The notes beneath the pieces were generated by a model. It made no database searches and had not been told where the DNA came from. It saw nothing but the letters and a program-made list of their open reading frames with translations. Both the position numbers and the translations under genes were made by a program. Shown here piece by piece: positions 13,431 to 25,245 of a DNA stretch of 64,000 nt; position 1 is the stretch's first letter, and every line of letters starts with the position of its first letter. Source of the DNA: Gerris lacustris (lineage: Eukaryota > Arthropoda > Insecta > Hemiptera > Gerridae); contig OX578280.1 in NCBI GenBank assembly GCA_951217055.1, forward strand, positions 15,105,394-15,169,393, written 5' to 3'.

Positions 13431-14452
13431 ACACTTAAGGTACTCAAAACCACAAACGGAAACGGTGATTTCTAAACGTTTTGAGTTCAAGATCATAACA
13501 GTAAAGTTTTTGGTTTTGTATTGAAACTGTTTTGAAAAAAATTACAGGGAAGTACTTTTTAGGGTTTTGTAGGTTATTGGACATAATATACATTATTATA
13601 TTATGCTGAAGTAACATTTTATTACCTAAAAACTATATGAAAGTAAAAAAAATAAAAACAAATTTATATAGATGGCCCCCAAAATACAAAAAAATAGTGT
13701 GGAATAAGGAGACGAGAGTAGACGTCCTTGGTTTCCCCGGGGGGTCAAAATGTTTTTTATCGGCAATAATAAAAAGTTAAATTAATCTTTCTCTGGCAAT
13801 TATCATGGCACCAATAAGGTATTTGCATGAATTATATCAAAATTTTAGGACTAGCCGTAATAGTGTTGTTGGGAAGGGGGGGGGGGAGATTTTTTTGGGT
13901 GAAATGTTGGCGCTAAAAACACAATATTGGCTGTAAAAAGAACAATAGTCATATAATGTCATATCTATACTTCTAATCTACTCATCAGCAGCTTTCATTT
14001 GAAACCCCACTCGAAAATTAAAATATTTGAGTTTAAAACATAATTGTGAATTGGGCATGCGCATATTCAATGTTTAACATCTTAATATCTTTCCTATGTG
14101 TGGGTCAAAGAGTTATTCCAGTAGTTCAAAATTCACATCTCTAGCGTGAACAGTTCGGGGGATATGAGCCAAAGTACGACGGATACACAGACGCACGTCA
14201 CCTCTGACATGAGGGTTTCGAGGATGATCTACGAAACCTTAAAGATACCATGCAAACGGGTATTGAATTAAGAACAGAATTGAGACATGATCAGTTAGTA
14301 TCATGAGCAGAGATATGATAACCTAACAATAACAAGTCTGGAAGTTCATAGTTTTCAAAATTGTTGTGAAAACTCCTACTGGCAACACTTTCGGATAGAA
14401 ACCAAACCAGTTTTCAAAACGGTTTTGAGATCCCATGGAAATGAAGCAGTTT
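13431..14452. mobile_element. TIR family with TTTCCATG ends, split by a nested element
   Basis: Sequence on both sides of the nested element at 13,544-14,258 joins to match 63,745-64,000 (shared GGTTTTGTATTGAAACTGTT on the left and GAACAGAATTGAGACATG on the right). The right end (CAAAACGGTTTTGAGATCCC then CATGGAAA) is the inverse of the left end of the copy at 63,750. It has no coding capacity. Confidence 0.65.
13544..14258. mobile_element. TIR element with AGGGTTTTGTAG ends, copy A (nested)
   Basis: Left end ACAGGGAAGTACTTTTTAGG followed by GTTTTGTAG; right end contains the inverse CTACGAAACC. It has the same overall plan as copy B at 16,803-17,990, including a CCCCGGGGGGTCA segment, a long G run, and the ATCATGACGG-like region rich in GACGGA/ACAGACG before the right end. 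It lies inside the element at 13,431-14,452. Exact ends are uncertain by a few bases. Confidence 0.65.
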
Positions 14453-14952
14453 CAGTGAGGAGAGTTGATTTGAATTACTTGCTTTGCTTTGCTAAAGAAA
14501 CTGAACACTCTGTACACAAAATAATGAAAATATTATTATTTTCAGACGCATAAAAACAAGCAGGAGTTTTTATAAAGAATTGCTTTTTTCTCTAAAAACC
14601 CAAATACTTATAAGAAAAAAAAAGTTTTCTCTCGATGCTCTTTTCTGGGATATGACATTCTGTATAATATGTCAGATACATTGACACCATATACGGCTAA
14701 TCTACAGAGGTCCATACAGTCGAGAATCGCTGATTATTCGCTTGATTTATACACTTAAGAGATGATATCCCATTGTCCAAATAGTGCATTGGTAAGGTCG
14801 TTATAAACGTATTGAAAAACGTATTGAATTAAAGAAAAAAAATTAATTATAACACACAATACATTTAAAAATACTTGATTAACGATTTTAAATAATTTAT
14901 TAAAAGAAGAAGTGAATTTATTGAAAGATTTAACGGAGATTAATATATAAAA
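14453..14952. other. Unassigned AT-rich region
   Basis: No recognisable gene, RNA or repeat boundary. Confidence 0.5.
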
Positions 14953-15771
14953 AAATACGTGTGGTGTCGCGGTACACCCGATAGGAACGAAGTTCCTTAC
15001 ATTTTTCATTAAATATAAATTATAAAATCACACTGCTAAGTACGTATACGTTGCTAACTACTTATACATGGCGGCGTTAGAAAAGAGACAAAATTAAAAG
15101 TAACGAACTGTTTTTACCTGGCAGAGTAAAGGCAAAATTAAAAGAAAATCATTATTTGTATAATTAAAGCAAGCGTCAAGCGTCTTACTATAAATATATA
15201 TTAAATAATAAGAAAAAAGTTGATCTTGATGAGTTTATAGTGAAGGAGTATGTTTGTTAAAGGAGTTTGGATTGTAATAGGACTGTTTTCTTTTAACTTT
15301 CTACCTACCCGGCCAATTAATTTAAAATATTATAAAATAAATCTCTTCCCGACTCTACAGCTTCTGCTTGTATCAGGGTGAAATTTTACATTATTATATT
15401 TTATTTATTTACAAAACAAAGTGACATTTTTGACATATACAACAAAAATAATCAAAACAAGTCAAGTGACAGGCTTCCTTAATAACACTTTTTCCCGTCT
15501 TTTAAAGCTTACGTTTACGCGAGGGTTGCGCGTGAACGCTTGGGCGGATAACGTTTTCTGACGAACTCAGCCTGGGCATTGGTAAAATGAACATGTGTAC
15601 CAAATGTCATTTAACTCGGTGAGCTTTTACTCAAGTTATTGTCATCTGTAGATTTCGTGACGAATTTTGCGTGACGGTGATTTTGTGACGGTTATTTTGT
15701 GACGGTGATTTTGGTCGTTTTTTTCGGATTCAATCCCGGGCTCCAGAACGTGCCATAAGGAACTTCGTTCC
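14953..15771 (+). repeat. Dispersed repeat with a GGAACGAAGTTCCTTA terminus, full-length copy
   Basis: Begins with ACGTGTGGTGTCGCGGTACA and a GGAACGAAGTTCCTTA motif, and ends with the inverse TAAGGAACTTCGTTCC. The copy at 54,826-55,735 matches along the whole length; partial copies are at 9302-9844 (inverted) and 7455-7560. About 820 bp, no coding capacity. The shared sequence to the left of the first inverted motif means the true left end lies outside that motif. I cannot place it in a superfamily. Confidence 0.75.
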
Positions 15772-16802
15772 AAAAGACGCGTAATAATAAAATAACATGG
15801 CAGACGAACTAAAACTAAGTGTTTATGACTACCAACTAAGCAAAACAAAAAGAATCTAAAATTATAAATAAATAGTCAACAATATAGTATTATAAATAAT
15901 AATTCATATGAAATTCAATATTTAGAGTAGGTATGAAATAACTATATAATTACGTTTAGTTATTAATCAATATAATAGTTTGTTTATGTTAGTGGGATAA
16001 CCTATCTGTACTGTTATAAGAAGAATAATCCTTTTGTTTACAGAAATTAAAATGAATAAAACAATAAATAGTGAAGTCTTTGAATTTTTATTAAATCAAA
16101 TAATAATTTAAAGTTATTCGTTTCTTAAGTAATGTAATTTTAATCTACTTAAATTCTGACGTATTTGAATAATGAAACGAATTGATTTTTACTTTATTCG
16201 TCGCTTTTTGCCGTATTGGTTGAAAAGATGCACAGTAAACTCTACAAAATCAATCTTTTTTTCCCAATTTTCTTCAATTAGTAAATAATTTTTTAGTAAT
16301 GATTGATTGATTAATTAATTAGATGATTTTTTTTTTGGAAAAAAAAATTAAAATTAAAATAAAATTAAAATAATGTGGAACTTGTTAGTATTACATATAA
16401 AATAATAAACTAATCAAGTAATTGTATGAGCAGTTATGATGTTTTAGAATTAACATGATTGTAATTGTATGTAATATATATATTGTATTTAGATAATATA
16501 TTCGACTGAGGATGACTCTGATTGAGTCGAAACGTCTCATTTAACATTAAGTAATGGTTCTTACTTAAGAAAAAACTTCCCACACCTTAAACATCCATCT
16601 GATCTTCCTATCAATTTTCTTCTCTTGAATTAGGATAATCTAATTATTGGAAACTTTGACCAATAATCTTCTACTCTCCAGTTGAATTATCATCAGCTGA
16701 TTTATTATACCAAAGACTTCAACCGTTTTATATGATATATTAATACTGATGTAAAATTAACCTGGGCAATACCGGGTAACTTGCTAGTTAACAATAAAAA
16801 AT
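15772..16802. other. AT-rich region with one ribozyme-like motif
   Basis: No gene seen. The only structured element noticed is the hammerhead-like stretch at 16,504-16,541. Confidence 0.5.
16504..16541 (+). ncRNA. Hammerhead-like core motif
   Basis: CTGAGGA, then a short complementary pair (GACTC / GAGTC around TGATT), then GAAAC and GTC. This is the order of the conserved hammerhead core: CUGANGA, stem II, GAAA, stem III/cleavage triplet. Such motifs are known in Penelope-like retroelements and retrozymes. Stems I and III are not evident here, so activity is doubtful and it may only be a relic. Confidence 0.3.
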
Positions 16803-17990
16803 CACAGGGAAGTACTTGCGTCCAAGTACTTTTTAGGGTTTTGTAGAAGATTAAGCATGCCCGTTATGTAATTATGATTTTATTCTTCGATCTCAAGGGT
16901 CCGGGTTCGATCCCCCGGGGGGTCACAATGTTTTTCATCGGTAATAACGACTAGAAAAAATCTTTTTTTTAGACCATTTCCATCGCTTTACCATAAGGTA
17001 TAACCATGAATTATTTCGAAATTTAAGACCACCCGTTATATAGTGGTTGGGGAGGGGGGAAATTTTTGGGGTATATTTTGACTGATAAAATTAATAATTA
17101 ATGAAAAATTTAAAAAAGCAAATATATATTTGAATCCTACTTTTCACCAGCTTTCATTTGATACCCAACTCAAAATTTTAAAAAAATAAAATTTTTGGCG
17201 CACTTCAAATTTTCGCGCCCAAAATTGGCAATTTTTTAAAATTTGGGATGAACTCCCGGAATTTTCATCGCCCCACAAGAAGGCATTAGCATGAAATATT
17301 TCGAAATTTTAGGACCAGCCGAAGTATAGTGGTTGGGGGGGGGGGAAATTTTTTTTGGGTATATTTTGATTTTTTTACCCAATAAGGAATGCAAAATTTA
17401 AAAATGTATATATATCTTTGCGTCCTACTCTTCAGCAGCTTTCATTTGATACCCAACTCAAAATTTTAAAAAAATAAAATTTTTGGCGCACTTCAAATTT
17501 TCGCGCCCAAAATTGGCAATTTTTTAAAATTTGGGATGAACTCCCGGAATTTTCATCGTCCCACAAGAAGGCATTAGCATGAAATATTTCGAAATTTTAG
17601 GGCCAGCCGAAGTATAGTGGTTGGGTGGGGGGAAAATTTTTTTTGGGTATATTTTGATTTTTTTACCCAATAAGGAAGGCAAAATTTACAAAAGCATATA
17701 TATATTTGCGTCCTACTCTTCAGCAGCTTTCATTTGATACCCCACTCGAAAATTAAAAAAAATATAAATTTTTGAGTTTACAACATTTTTGCGAATTGCG
17801 CATGCGCATATTTAATTTTGAACTTCTGTATATTTTTCCTGTGGTTGGGTCAAAAAGTTACACCAGTATTTCAAATTTCAGCTCTATAGCTTAAACGGTT
17901 CGGGCCCTATGAACCAAAGAGCGACGGACAGACGGACACATCACCCTCGGCATAAGGGTTTTGAGAAGAATCTACAAAACCCTAAAAATC
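16803..17990. mobile_element. TIR element with AGGGTTTTGTAG ends, copy B
   Basis: Left end ACAGGGAAGTACT...AGGGTTTTGTAGAAGATT and right end AATCTACAAAACCCT are inverse. Internally a 288-bp unit is repeated (the TTTTGGCGCACTTCAAATTT segment recurs at about 17,194 and 17,482, with a third partial unit at each side). At 16,894-16,918 a GGTTCGATCCCC stretch resembles a tRNA B box; it is absent in intact form from copy A. A GACGGACAGACGGAC tract lies near the right end. No coding capacity. Confidence 0.75.
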
Positions 17991-18001
17991 AGCTTTTATT
18001 A

Positions 18002-18828
18002 TCTATATAATATATCAAACTAAGAGTGGCAGTGACTGACTGATCAAAAATTCTCCTACTTCCCATTGACATATATAGATTTGAAATTTGGTACATAGAT
18101 AGAGTGTACCATAAATAGAAAAGTGCGGCCATTTTGATTTCGATATATGTCCGCCATATTGAATTATAGCCGCCAACTTGGATTTATTCACATTTTATTA
18201 TCTCAGCTTCAAGAGGACCTAGAGATCTGAAATTTGGTACATAGACATATGGTAGCTAAAAAATAAAATTAAAGGTACTATCACTTCAACATATGGTCGC
18301 CACATTGAATTACAACCGCCATCTTGAATTTAATTACTATTATCTAAGCTTCTAGAGATTTTAAATTTGGTGCATAGACTTATGGTACCTAAAAAAAAAT
18401 TAAGACACTTTCACTTCAACATATGGCCACTGTATTGAATTATAACCGCCATCTTGAATTTAATAAAACTCAATTATCTCAGCTTCTAGGGGACCTAGAG
18501 ATCTGAAATTTGGTACATAGACCTATGGTAGCTAAAGAAGAAAATTAAAGGTACGTCCACTTCAACATATGGCCGCCATCTTGGATTTAATCAGATAATA
18601 TTATCTTAGCTTCCAGTGGATTTAAAGATCTTAAATTTGTTACATAGACTCATTGTAACTAAAATTGAAAATTGAAGGTAGTAAAAAATATAATAAATGA
18701 AAATGCACAAAAAAAAAAAATAATATAACCTACGTTTACTAAAATATGAAATTATGTAACAATAAAGATATAATAAAGATATAATAATTATATTGTTTTA
18801 ATTATTATTTACACACAGCGCCAACTTC
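18002..18828 (+). mobile_element. Non-autonomous Helitron, 3'-truncated (H3)
   Basis: Starts TCTATATAATATATC and continues through AACTAAGAGTGGCAGTGACT, matching the 5' ends of the two Helitrons at 27.7-30.1 kb. Inside are tandem units with ATTTGGTACATAGAC and CCGCCATCTTGAATTTAAT. It ends after AGCGCCAACTTCT where the relatives continue to a GC-rich hairpin and CTAG; here a T run follows, so the replication terminator is lost. Helitrons move by a RepHel protein from elsewhere; no coding sequence is present. Confidence 0.75.
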
Positions 18829-19237
18829 TTTTTTTTTTAAATATATAATTGTTGATTAATTACCACTAAACCAATTTGAATGTTGAAAATGATACAAGAC
18901 GAGATGTTGCTCATATGTAATAATATTACTAACAACAAATTAGGAATGTATAGAGTAACATGACATGGTAAAACATGTAACAGCGTTCTAATCTATAAAT
19001 TAGTAAGTTGCCAACATGAAACAATATCTTAGCCTAAATATCAAATTAATTAGATTACTCTATCATTACTCAAACTTACATTAGGGATAGATTAACTAAT
19101 GAATTTTGATCATGCGCTAGAGCAAGACATTTTGGTAATATCAATTATCAAGTCATTGAAATGAGGGGAAGTAAAATTACTTTGAATAATTACAGTAAAA
19201 CTCAATCAAATAACGTTAAAGTGAAGGAATTTTGGGT
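18829..19237. other. Unassigned AT-rich region
   Basis: Nothing recognised. Confidence 0.5.
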
Positions 19238-21357
19238 ACTTCTTTAGATTGTTACTCCCTTTAAATATAATTATTTATACATTCCTTTGTCTAAATAACT
19301 ATTAAGACAAAGGGATGTCTAATGAACTTTACTTTGGGACAAAAGAATATGACACTTCTGTTTTTATAAGGGGAGTATATATAATACTCTAAAAAAGAAC
19401 ATTTCGTACACCTTCTTTAGATTGTTACTCCCTTCAGTTTGTTTTATAAGGGGAGTAACAATCTAAAGAAGAACATTCCGTACACCTTCTTTAGATTGTT
19501 ACTCCCTTCAGTTTGTTTTATAAGGAAAGCAACAATCTAAAGAAGATCATTCCGTACAACTTCTTTAAATTGTTACTCCCTTCATTTTGTTTTATAAGGG
19601 GTTTATAACAGTCTAAAAAAGATCATTCAGTACACCTTCTTTAGATTGTTACTCCCTTCATTTTGTTTTATAAGGGGTTTATAACAGTCTAAAAAAGATC
19701 ATTCAGTACACCTTCTTTAGATTGTTACTCCCTTCATTTTGTTTTATAAGGGGATTATAACAGTCTAAAAAAGATCATTCCGAACACCTTCTTTAGATTG
19801 TTACTCCCTTCATTTTGTTTTATAAGGGGATTATAACAGTCTAAAAAAGATCATTCAGTCCACCTTCTTTAGATTGTTACTCCCTTCATTTTGTTTTATA
19901 AGGGGATTATAACAGTAAAAAAGATCATTCAGTCCACCTTCTCTAGATTGTTACTCCCTTCATTTTGTTTTATAAGGGGTTTATAACAGTCTAAAAAAGA
20001 TCATTCAGTACACCTTCTTTAGATTGTTACTCCCTTCATTTTGTTTTATAAGGGGTTTATAACAGTCTAAAAAAGATCATTCAGTACACCTTCTTTAGAT
20101 TGTTACTCCCTTCATTTTGTTTTATAAGGGGATTATAACAGTCTAAAAAAGATCATTCCGAACACCTTCTTTAGATTGTTACTCCCTTCATTTTGTTTTA
20201 TAAGGGGATTATAACAGTCTAAAAAAGATCATTCAGTCCACCTTCTTTAGATTGTTACTCCCTTCATTTTGTTTTATAAGGGGTTTATAACAGTCTAAAA
20301 AAGATCATTCAGTACATTTTCTCTAGATTGTTACTCCCTTCATTTTGTTTTATAAGGGGATTATAACAGTCTAAAAAAGATCATTCCGTACACCTTCTTT
20401 AGATTGTTACTCCCTTCATTTTGTTTTATAAGGGGATTATAACAGTCTAAAAAAGATCATTTAGTACACCTTCTTTAGATTGTTACTCCCTTCATGTTTT
20501 TTTATAAGGGGATTATAACAGTCTAAAGAAGAACATTTCGTACACCTTCTTTAGATTGTTACTCCCTTATGTTTTTATAAGGGGAGTATAACAGTATAAA
20601 GAAGACCATACAGTACACTTTCTTTAGATTGTTACTCCCTTCATTTTGTTTTATAAGGGGATTATAACAGTCTAAAAAAGATCATTCCGAACACCTTCTT
20701 TAGATTGTTACTCCCTTCATTTTGTTTTATAAGGGGATTATAACAGTCTAAAAAAGATCATTCAGTCCACCTTCTTTAGATTGTTACTCCCTTCATTTTG
20801 TTTTATAAGGGGATTATAACAGTCTAAAAAAGATCATTCCGAACACCTTCTTTAGATTGTTACTCCCTTCATTTTGTTTTATAAGGGGATTATAACAGTC
20901 TAAAAAAGATCATTCAGTACACCTTCTCTAGATTGTTACTCCCTTCATTTTGTTTTATAAGGGGATTATAACAGTCTAAAAAAGATCATTCCGTACACCT
21001 TCTTTAGATTGTTACTCCCTTCATTTTGTTTTATAAGGGGATTATAACAGTCTAAAAAAGATCATTTAGTACACCTTCTTTAGATTGTTACTCCCTTCAT
21101 GTTTTTTTATAAGGGGATTATAACAGTCTAAAGAAGAACATTTCGTACACCTTCTTTAGATTGTTACTCCCTTATGTTTTTATAAGGGGAGTATAACAGT
21201 ATAAAGAAGACCATACAGTACACTTTCTTTAGATTGTTACTCCCTTCAGTTTGTTATATAAGGAGAATGACAATCTAAAGAAGATCATTCCTAACACCTT
21301 CTTTAGATTGTTACTCCCTTCTGTTTTGTTTATAAGGGGAGTAACTGACTAAAGAAA
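19238..21357. repeat. Hairpin-unit tandem array 1 (about 76-bp period, about 26 units)
   Basis: The first unit (19,238-about 19,405) is a full-length MITE of about 165 bp with ends TTCTTTAGATTGTTACTCCC and the inverse GGGGAGTA...CTAAA. The following units lack its middle and keep only the two inverted ends around a short T-rich loop, repeated about every 76 bp. In the least changed units (19,432-19,455; 21,250-21,290; 21,320-21,350) the two ends still pair well; in most units the second end has drifted to GGGGATTATAACAGTCTAAA. A block of eight units is duplicated with 605-bp spacing (markers at 20,491/21,096 and 20,611/21,216). Confidence 0.9.
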
Positions 21358-22276
21358 TGCCGAATATATAGATTCAATCAGTATTAAGTATCAAGTCAGC
21401 ATGCGACTATTTATAACGCAGGTTATAAAAACAAAAAAAGGAGGGTAAAAAATGGTTAATTTTTATTTGTGGATCACGCAATATTTTTTGTTTCTCCTTC
21501 ATTTCCTATGTTATATTTACGTTAAAAAATGTTAAGCACGCTACGCATTAAGTTACACGCGAAGTTTTGCGTTATTTTGTTTAGAACTTAAAGCCTTAAA
21601 ATTCCTAAAAGAGGATCCGCATTTACGAGTTTTTCTAGGGTCTAGGGTATTATGAAAGTTATACTACCGTGTTTTACAGAAAAATAAATCCTACCCTTAT
21701 AATTATTCTCACGAATATACTTATACTGCCTATTATATTCTATATTTAAACTCTTTAAACCTTGTAACCCGGAAACACGTGATGCGAAAAAGAAAAACAA
21801 TACTTTATTTAGTTAAGAATAAAGATTAACTTTTAGTTTTTTTACACAATTTTTATTTGTTAGACATATTATAATAATAATAAAATACGACACTTCTACT
21901 ATACTAATTTTTTTTATTGTTAATGTACCAAACATTAGCATACATTGGAGCATATTTGTAGTAATAAAATGGTATTAAGGTAGGTCTGTTTCGTATTATT
22001 TAATGTGAATATACACGCTAGGATATTTTAGTTTTAAGTTTCTTTTGAGCATAACAAATAATATAATGAATATGATATAAGTAAAGACGGACTTAACCAC
22101 AATGTAATAGGGTCAAATAATGGTGGATAACACCACGCAACCTAGAATAAAAATAATTTTATAACAATAATACGTGAAGCAACAGCCTTTCAGATGGCTT
22201 TGGCAAGCCAAATATCATGGGTGCACTAAAATCATTCCTATCTTAAATTTGGCATTTAGCTTCTTCACGTTTTATT
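21358..22276. other. Unassigned AT-rich region
   Basis: No recognisable gene, RNA or repeat. Confidence 0.5.
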
Positions 22277-22559
22277 GGCGGCTTTCACACTGCGCGCGAG
22301 ACCGAGCGAGGCCGACTCCGTTTAAAAAACAAACACATGTAACAGCATGAGGCTATTCAAATTAAACGCCGAATAAGGCCGAGCCGACCCGGGCGAGTTG
22401 TATCAACATGTTTGTTAGCTAAGCGTTTTTGGCCGCCGAAAACGCATTGTGAACGATTGAACGCGGACTGGTTGATAATCGGCCAATTGGCGTCGGCCTT
22501 GAGCGCAACGTGAATACGAAAACGCTCGGCTCAGCCTCGCTCGGTGTGTAAAAGCCCCC
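22277..22559. mobile_element. GC-rich 283-bp TIR element (MITE)
   Basis: Left end GGCGGCTTTCACACTG and right end GTGTGTAAAAGCCCCC are imperfect inverse copies, and the similarity continues inward (GAGCGAGGC / GCCTCGCTC). TTATT stands directly on both sides (22,272-22,276; 22,560-22,564), a possible 5-bp target duplication. GC content is far above the surroundings. There is no open frame, so movement would need an outside transposase. Confidence 0.65.
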
Positions 22560-23627
22560 TTATTCATCCCTTTACACGATTTAAATAAGTTTAAACGGTT
22601 TTACTAGTATTACTAGTAGTAGTAAGGTTTTAGTACTATAGTTACTTAGTTGTTACTCTCAAGCGGAAAAAAATATCCAGAGGAAACGACGTTGGTCGAA
22701 GGAGTGCGGAACTTTCCACAACTCCGGACAATTACGATATAAATCAATGAGGATCCTAATAAATTCTCGATCGGCATTATTATCTCCTATTTCCGAACCT
22801 TCGGAAGCGAGTGGACGGTCCTCCATCGCTGGTGTCGAGCAGGTGACTGACGGAATGCTTGATCAAAATTCCTCTAGACTATCAAGCGCTCCGACTTTAC
22901 ATCAATCACCGTCAAGGCTTGACTCAAGCGTCAAACGGGTTCCTAGACTGTCAATCCCGCTTGACACCATCGATTGACGCGCTGTTTTGATCAAGCGGAT
23001 TGATAGTGTAGGGCCTGATTAAGTCTTCTCGAACGGTTATCATAAGGGCCTAGCCCCTCCCCTCCACCAATTATATTTTCGTTGATTCCGCCAAAATCTA
23101 GAGCTCTCATTAGCTCCCTTCTCGGTTTTTATTTTCTTGATTTTCCCGCGCTATCAGAATAACTAAACGAAATGGCATAAGTATAGGGACAAAATTCTAT
23201 TTTATAATCTTGAAACCTGCAAAAATAACCTCTTTTTCTCCATTCAATTTATATCCATTCTTTTTTTTTTTTTTTTTTTTTTTCTTTTTACAGATAATTA
23301 CGAAACGGAAACTAGAGATATACAATTAAGCTTCACTCCCTTTTCCATTAATTTATGAAGTAATTTGAGGAGACTATATTATCATTTAAAAGGGAGAGAA
23401 AAGTGAGACGTGAAAATGACAAATTTCTAGCTAATTAAGACGAAGATCCGATAACGGCTGCTTGGTAATCCTAACCGGGAAGAGAAAACATGGTTAACGT
23501 TGATGTTAATTTTTTGTTTAAAGAAACAAAACCGTACAAAACCGTTTTTTTTACGAATTTACCAAGATTAAATTTAATATTCATTCGCTATTGAATACGC
23601 TGAAATCTCAAAAATACGCACCCTTTA
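22560..23627. other. Unassigned region with a less AT-rich segment
   Basis: 22,747-22,977 has an open frame with many Ser codons and a more balanced base composition than its neighbours. I see no domain, splice signal or second exon that would make it a gene. 23,500-23,627 matches 30,110-30,223, the flank of another family P copy. A T run lies at 23,261-23,283. Confidence 0.4.
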
Positions 23628-24227
23628 GTCCAGGAGATAGCGTGCAAAAACAATTTCTGACTAACATCAAGCTAGAACACACCCTTTAGTCCAGGAGTTT
23701 TGGTGTATTAGTAAATCTTTTGGTGCCTTTTAAGAACATGTAGTCGGCTATGTTCGTCTGCGGGACATAGCTTGGCAATAGGCATTTAAAAAAAATAACC
23801 GGTGGAGAGCGGCCATGTCCCGTCCTTTTTGGTGGACAATGTGATTTTCATGTTCTTGAGTACAAAATTAGTAGTTAGACCAAAAATCAAGTTGATGGTA
23901 GTTTATCACTTAATAGGTTAGTTAGTCAAAGATTACTCCAAATCAAAGAGATCACCTATTAAGTGACAAACCACCATCAGTTTGATCTTTGGTCTAATAA
24001 CAAATTTTGTACTCAGGATCATGAGAAAATCACATTGTCCACCAAAAACATGACATAGCCGCTCTCCACCGGTTTTTTTTTTTTTTTTCAAATGCCTATT
24101 GCCAAGCTATGCCCCACAGACAAAATTAGCTGACCACGTTTTCTTAAAAGGCACCAAAAGATTTACGTATACACAAAATTCTAGCTTGATGTTAGTCAGA
24201 CACTCTTTTGCACGCTATCTCCTAGAC
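23628..24227. mobile_element. Palindromic TA-flanked MITE, family P, 600 bp
   Basis: Begins GTCCAGGAGATAGCGTGCAA, ends with the inverse TTGCACGCTATCTCCTAGAC, TA on both sides. The two halves are inverted copies that meet around 23,930-23,960. Near the left end, a stretch reading ACACCCTTTAGTCCAGGAG is inserted a second time (about 23,679-23,696), a local copy of its own terminus. Confidence 0.85.
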
Positions 24228-24289
24228 TAAAGGGTTAATTTTTGAGATTTCCTGGACTACTTATCAAGTCATAACAAAGGCTAAGAAAA

Positions 24290-24708
24290 ATTGCCAATTA
24301 GTGTGGCGCATAGCTTCATCACGTCTTATAGCATACTTTAATAATGTTTGCGCTTTTAAGGCCCATGATTGTCACATTTCTTTCCCCCTTTTCTTTAATT
24401 TAATTTGTCTGATCACATAAATAAATGGATCAATTAAGCAATATTCAATTTGCGTAGACAGTTGAAATTAATATGGGATACGTTTTTTTTTTTTTTTTCA
24501 CATAAATAAAATGTGATGCGGAATACTTTCGACAACCCATTCAAATTTAATAAAAGAACCAGATTAGTAATTTTGAAGATATAGCTATAATTGGCAAACC
24601 TGCACTATTTGGCCTAGCCTAATTGTCCTTGTACTTGCAATTGTTTAAAAACTGCTCCTTTCTACATTATAAAAACGATTCCGGCTTCACCATCTTGATA
24701 AATTTATT

Positions 24709-24757
<49 letters not shown>

Positions 24758-25245
24758 GTTGTGTCACTTCCTAAGAAAAATAAAGGAAGGCTATGGTTAG
24801 TTTAGGTAAAGCCTCGTCCAGACTGTGGTCCAGAACCGAACCGAGGAAACGAGCCGAGCATTGGTCTCTGCGCATGCCCAGTCGGAGATGCGCAGGCGCA
24901 CTTTAGACTGGGCATGCGCAGAGACTATTGCTCGGCTTGTTTCCCATGTTCGGTTAGGCAGTCTGGACGAGGCTTCAAGGTTTGTATTTTTCGACCAAAC
25001 CCAAGAGTAACCTTTCATCGTGTCCCTAAGAGAGTCACAGTTTTCGTATAATTAAGAACGAATAGTTTTTAAGATATGTTGAATCGCAAAAATTGAGCGA
25101 CAGACACGGGACCACAAATGTTCCCTGATATCTGAAACGGATTTCAGTCTAGAAATTTTCGAAATAGGAGACAAAAAAAATGTTCGTTCTTCAGAACGAT
25201 TACATAGCTTCCGTTACCTTTGGTAATCTTAGAAGCTAAAGGGTT
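24290..25245 (+). repeat. Dispersed repeat (family G), interrupted copy
   Basis: Left part (AATTAGTGTGGCGCATAGCT at 24,297) and right part (GAGCGACAGACACGGGACC to GCTTCCGTTACC at 25,097-25,230) match the compact copy at 43,964-44,482. Between them lie a 42-bp T run (24,711-24,752) and the foldback element at 24,809-24,975. Confidence 0.6.
24809..24975. mobile_element. 167-bp foldback element (MITE)
   Basis: Ends AAGCCTCGTCCAGAC and GTCTGGACGAGGCTT are perfect inverse copies; the arms continue to pair inward (GAGCCGAGCA / TGCTCGGCT; TCTCTGCGCATGCCCAGT / its inverse) nearly to the centre at about 24,890. The transcript of either strand would form one long hairpin. The open frames on both strands of this region simply reflect the palindrome. 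Confidence 0.85.

Noticed and set aside
19238..21357. CRISPR-like array of repeats
   Set aside because: Units are contiguous and near-identical with no unique spacers, and the context is eukaryotic.
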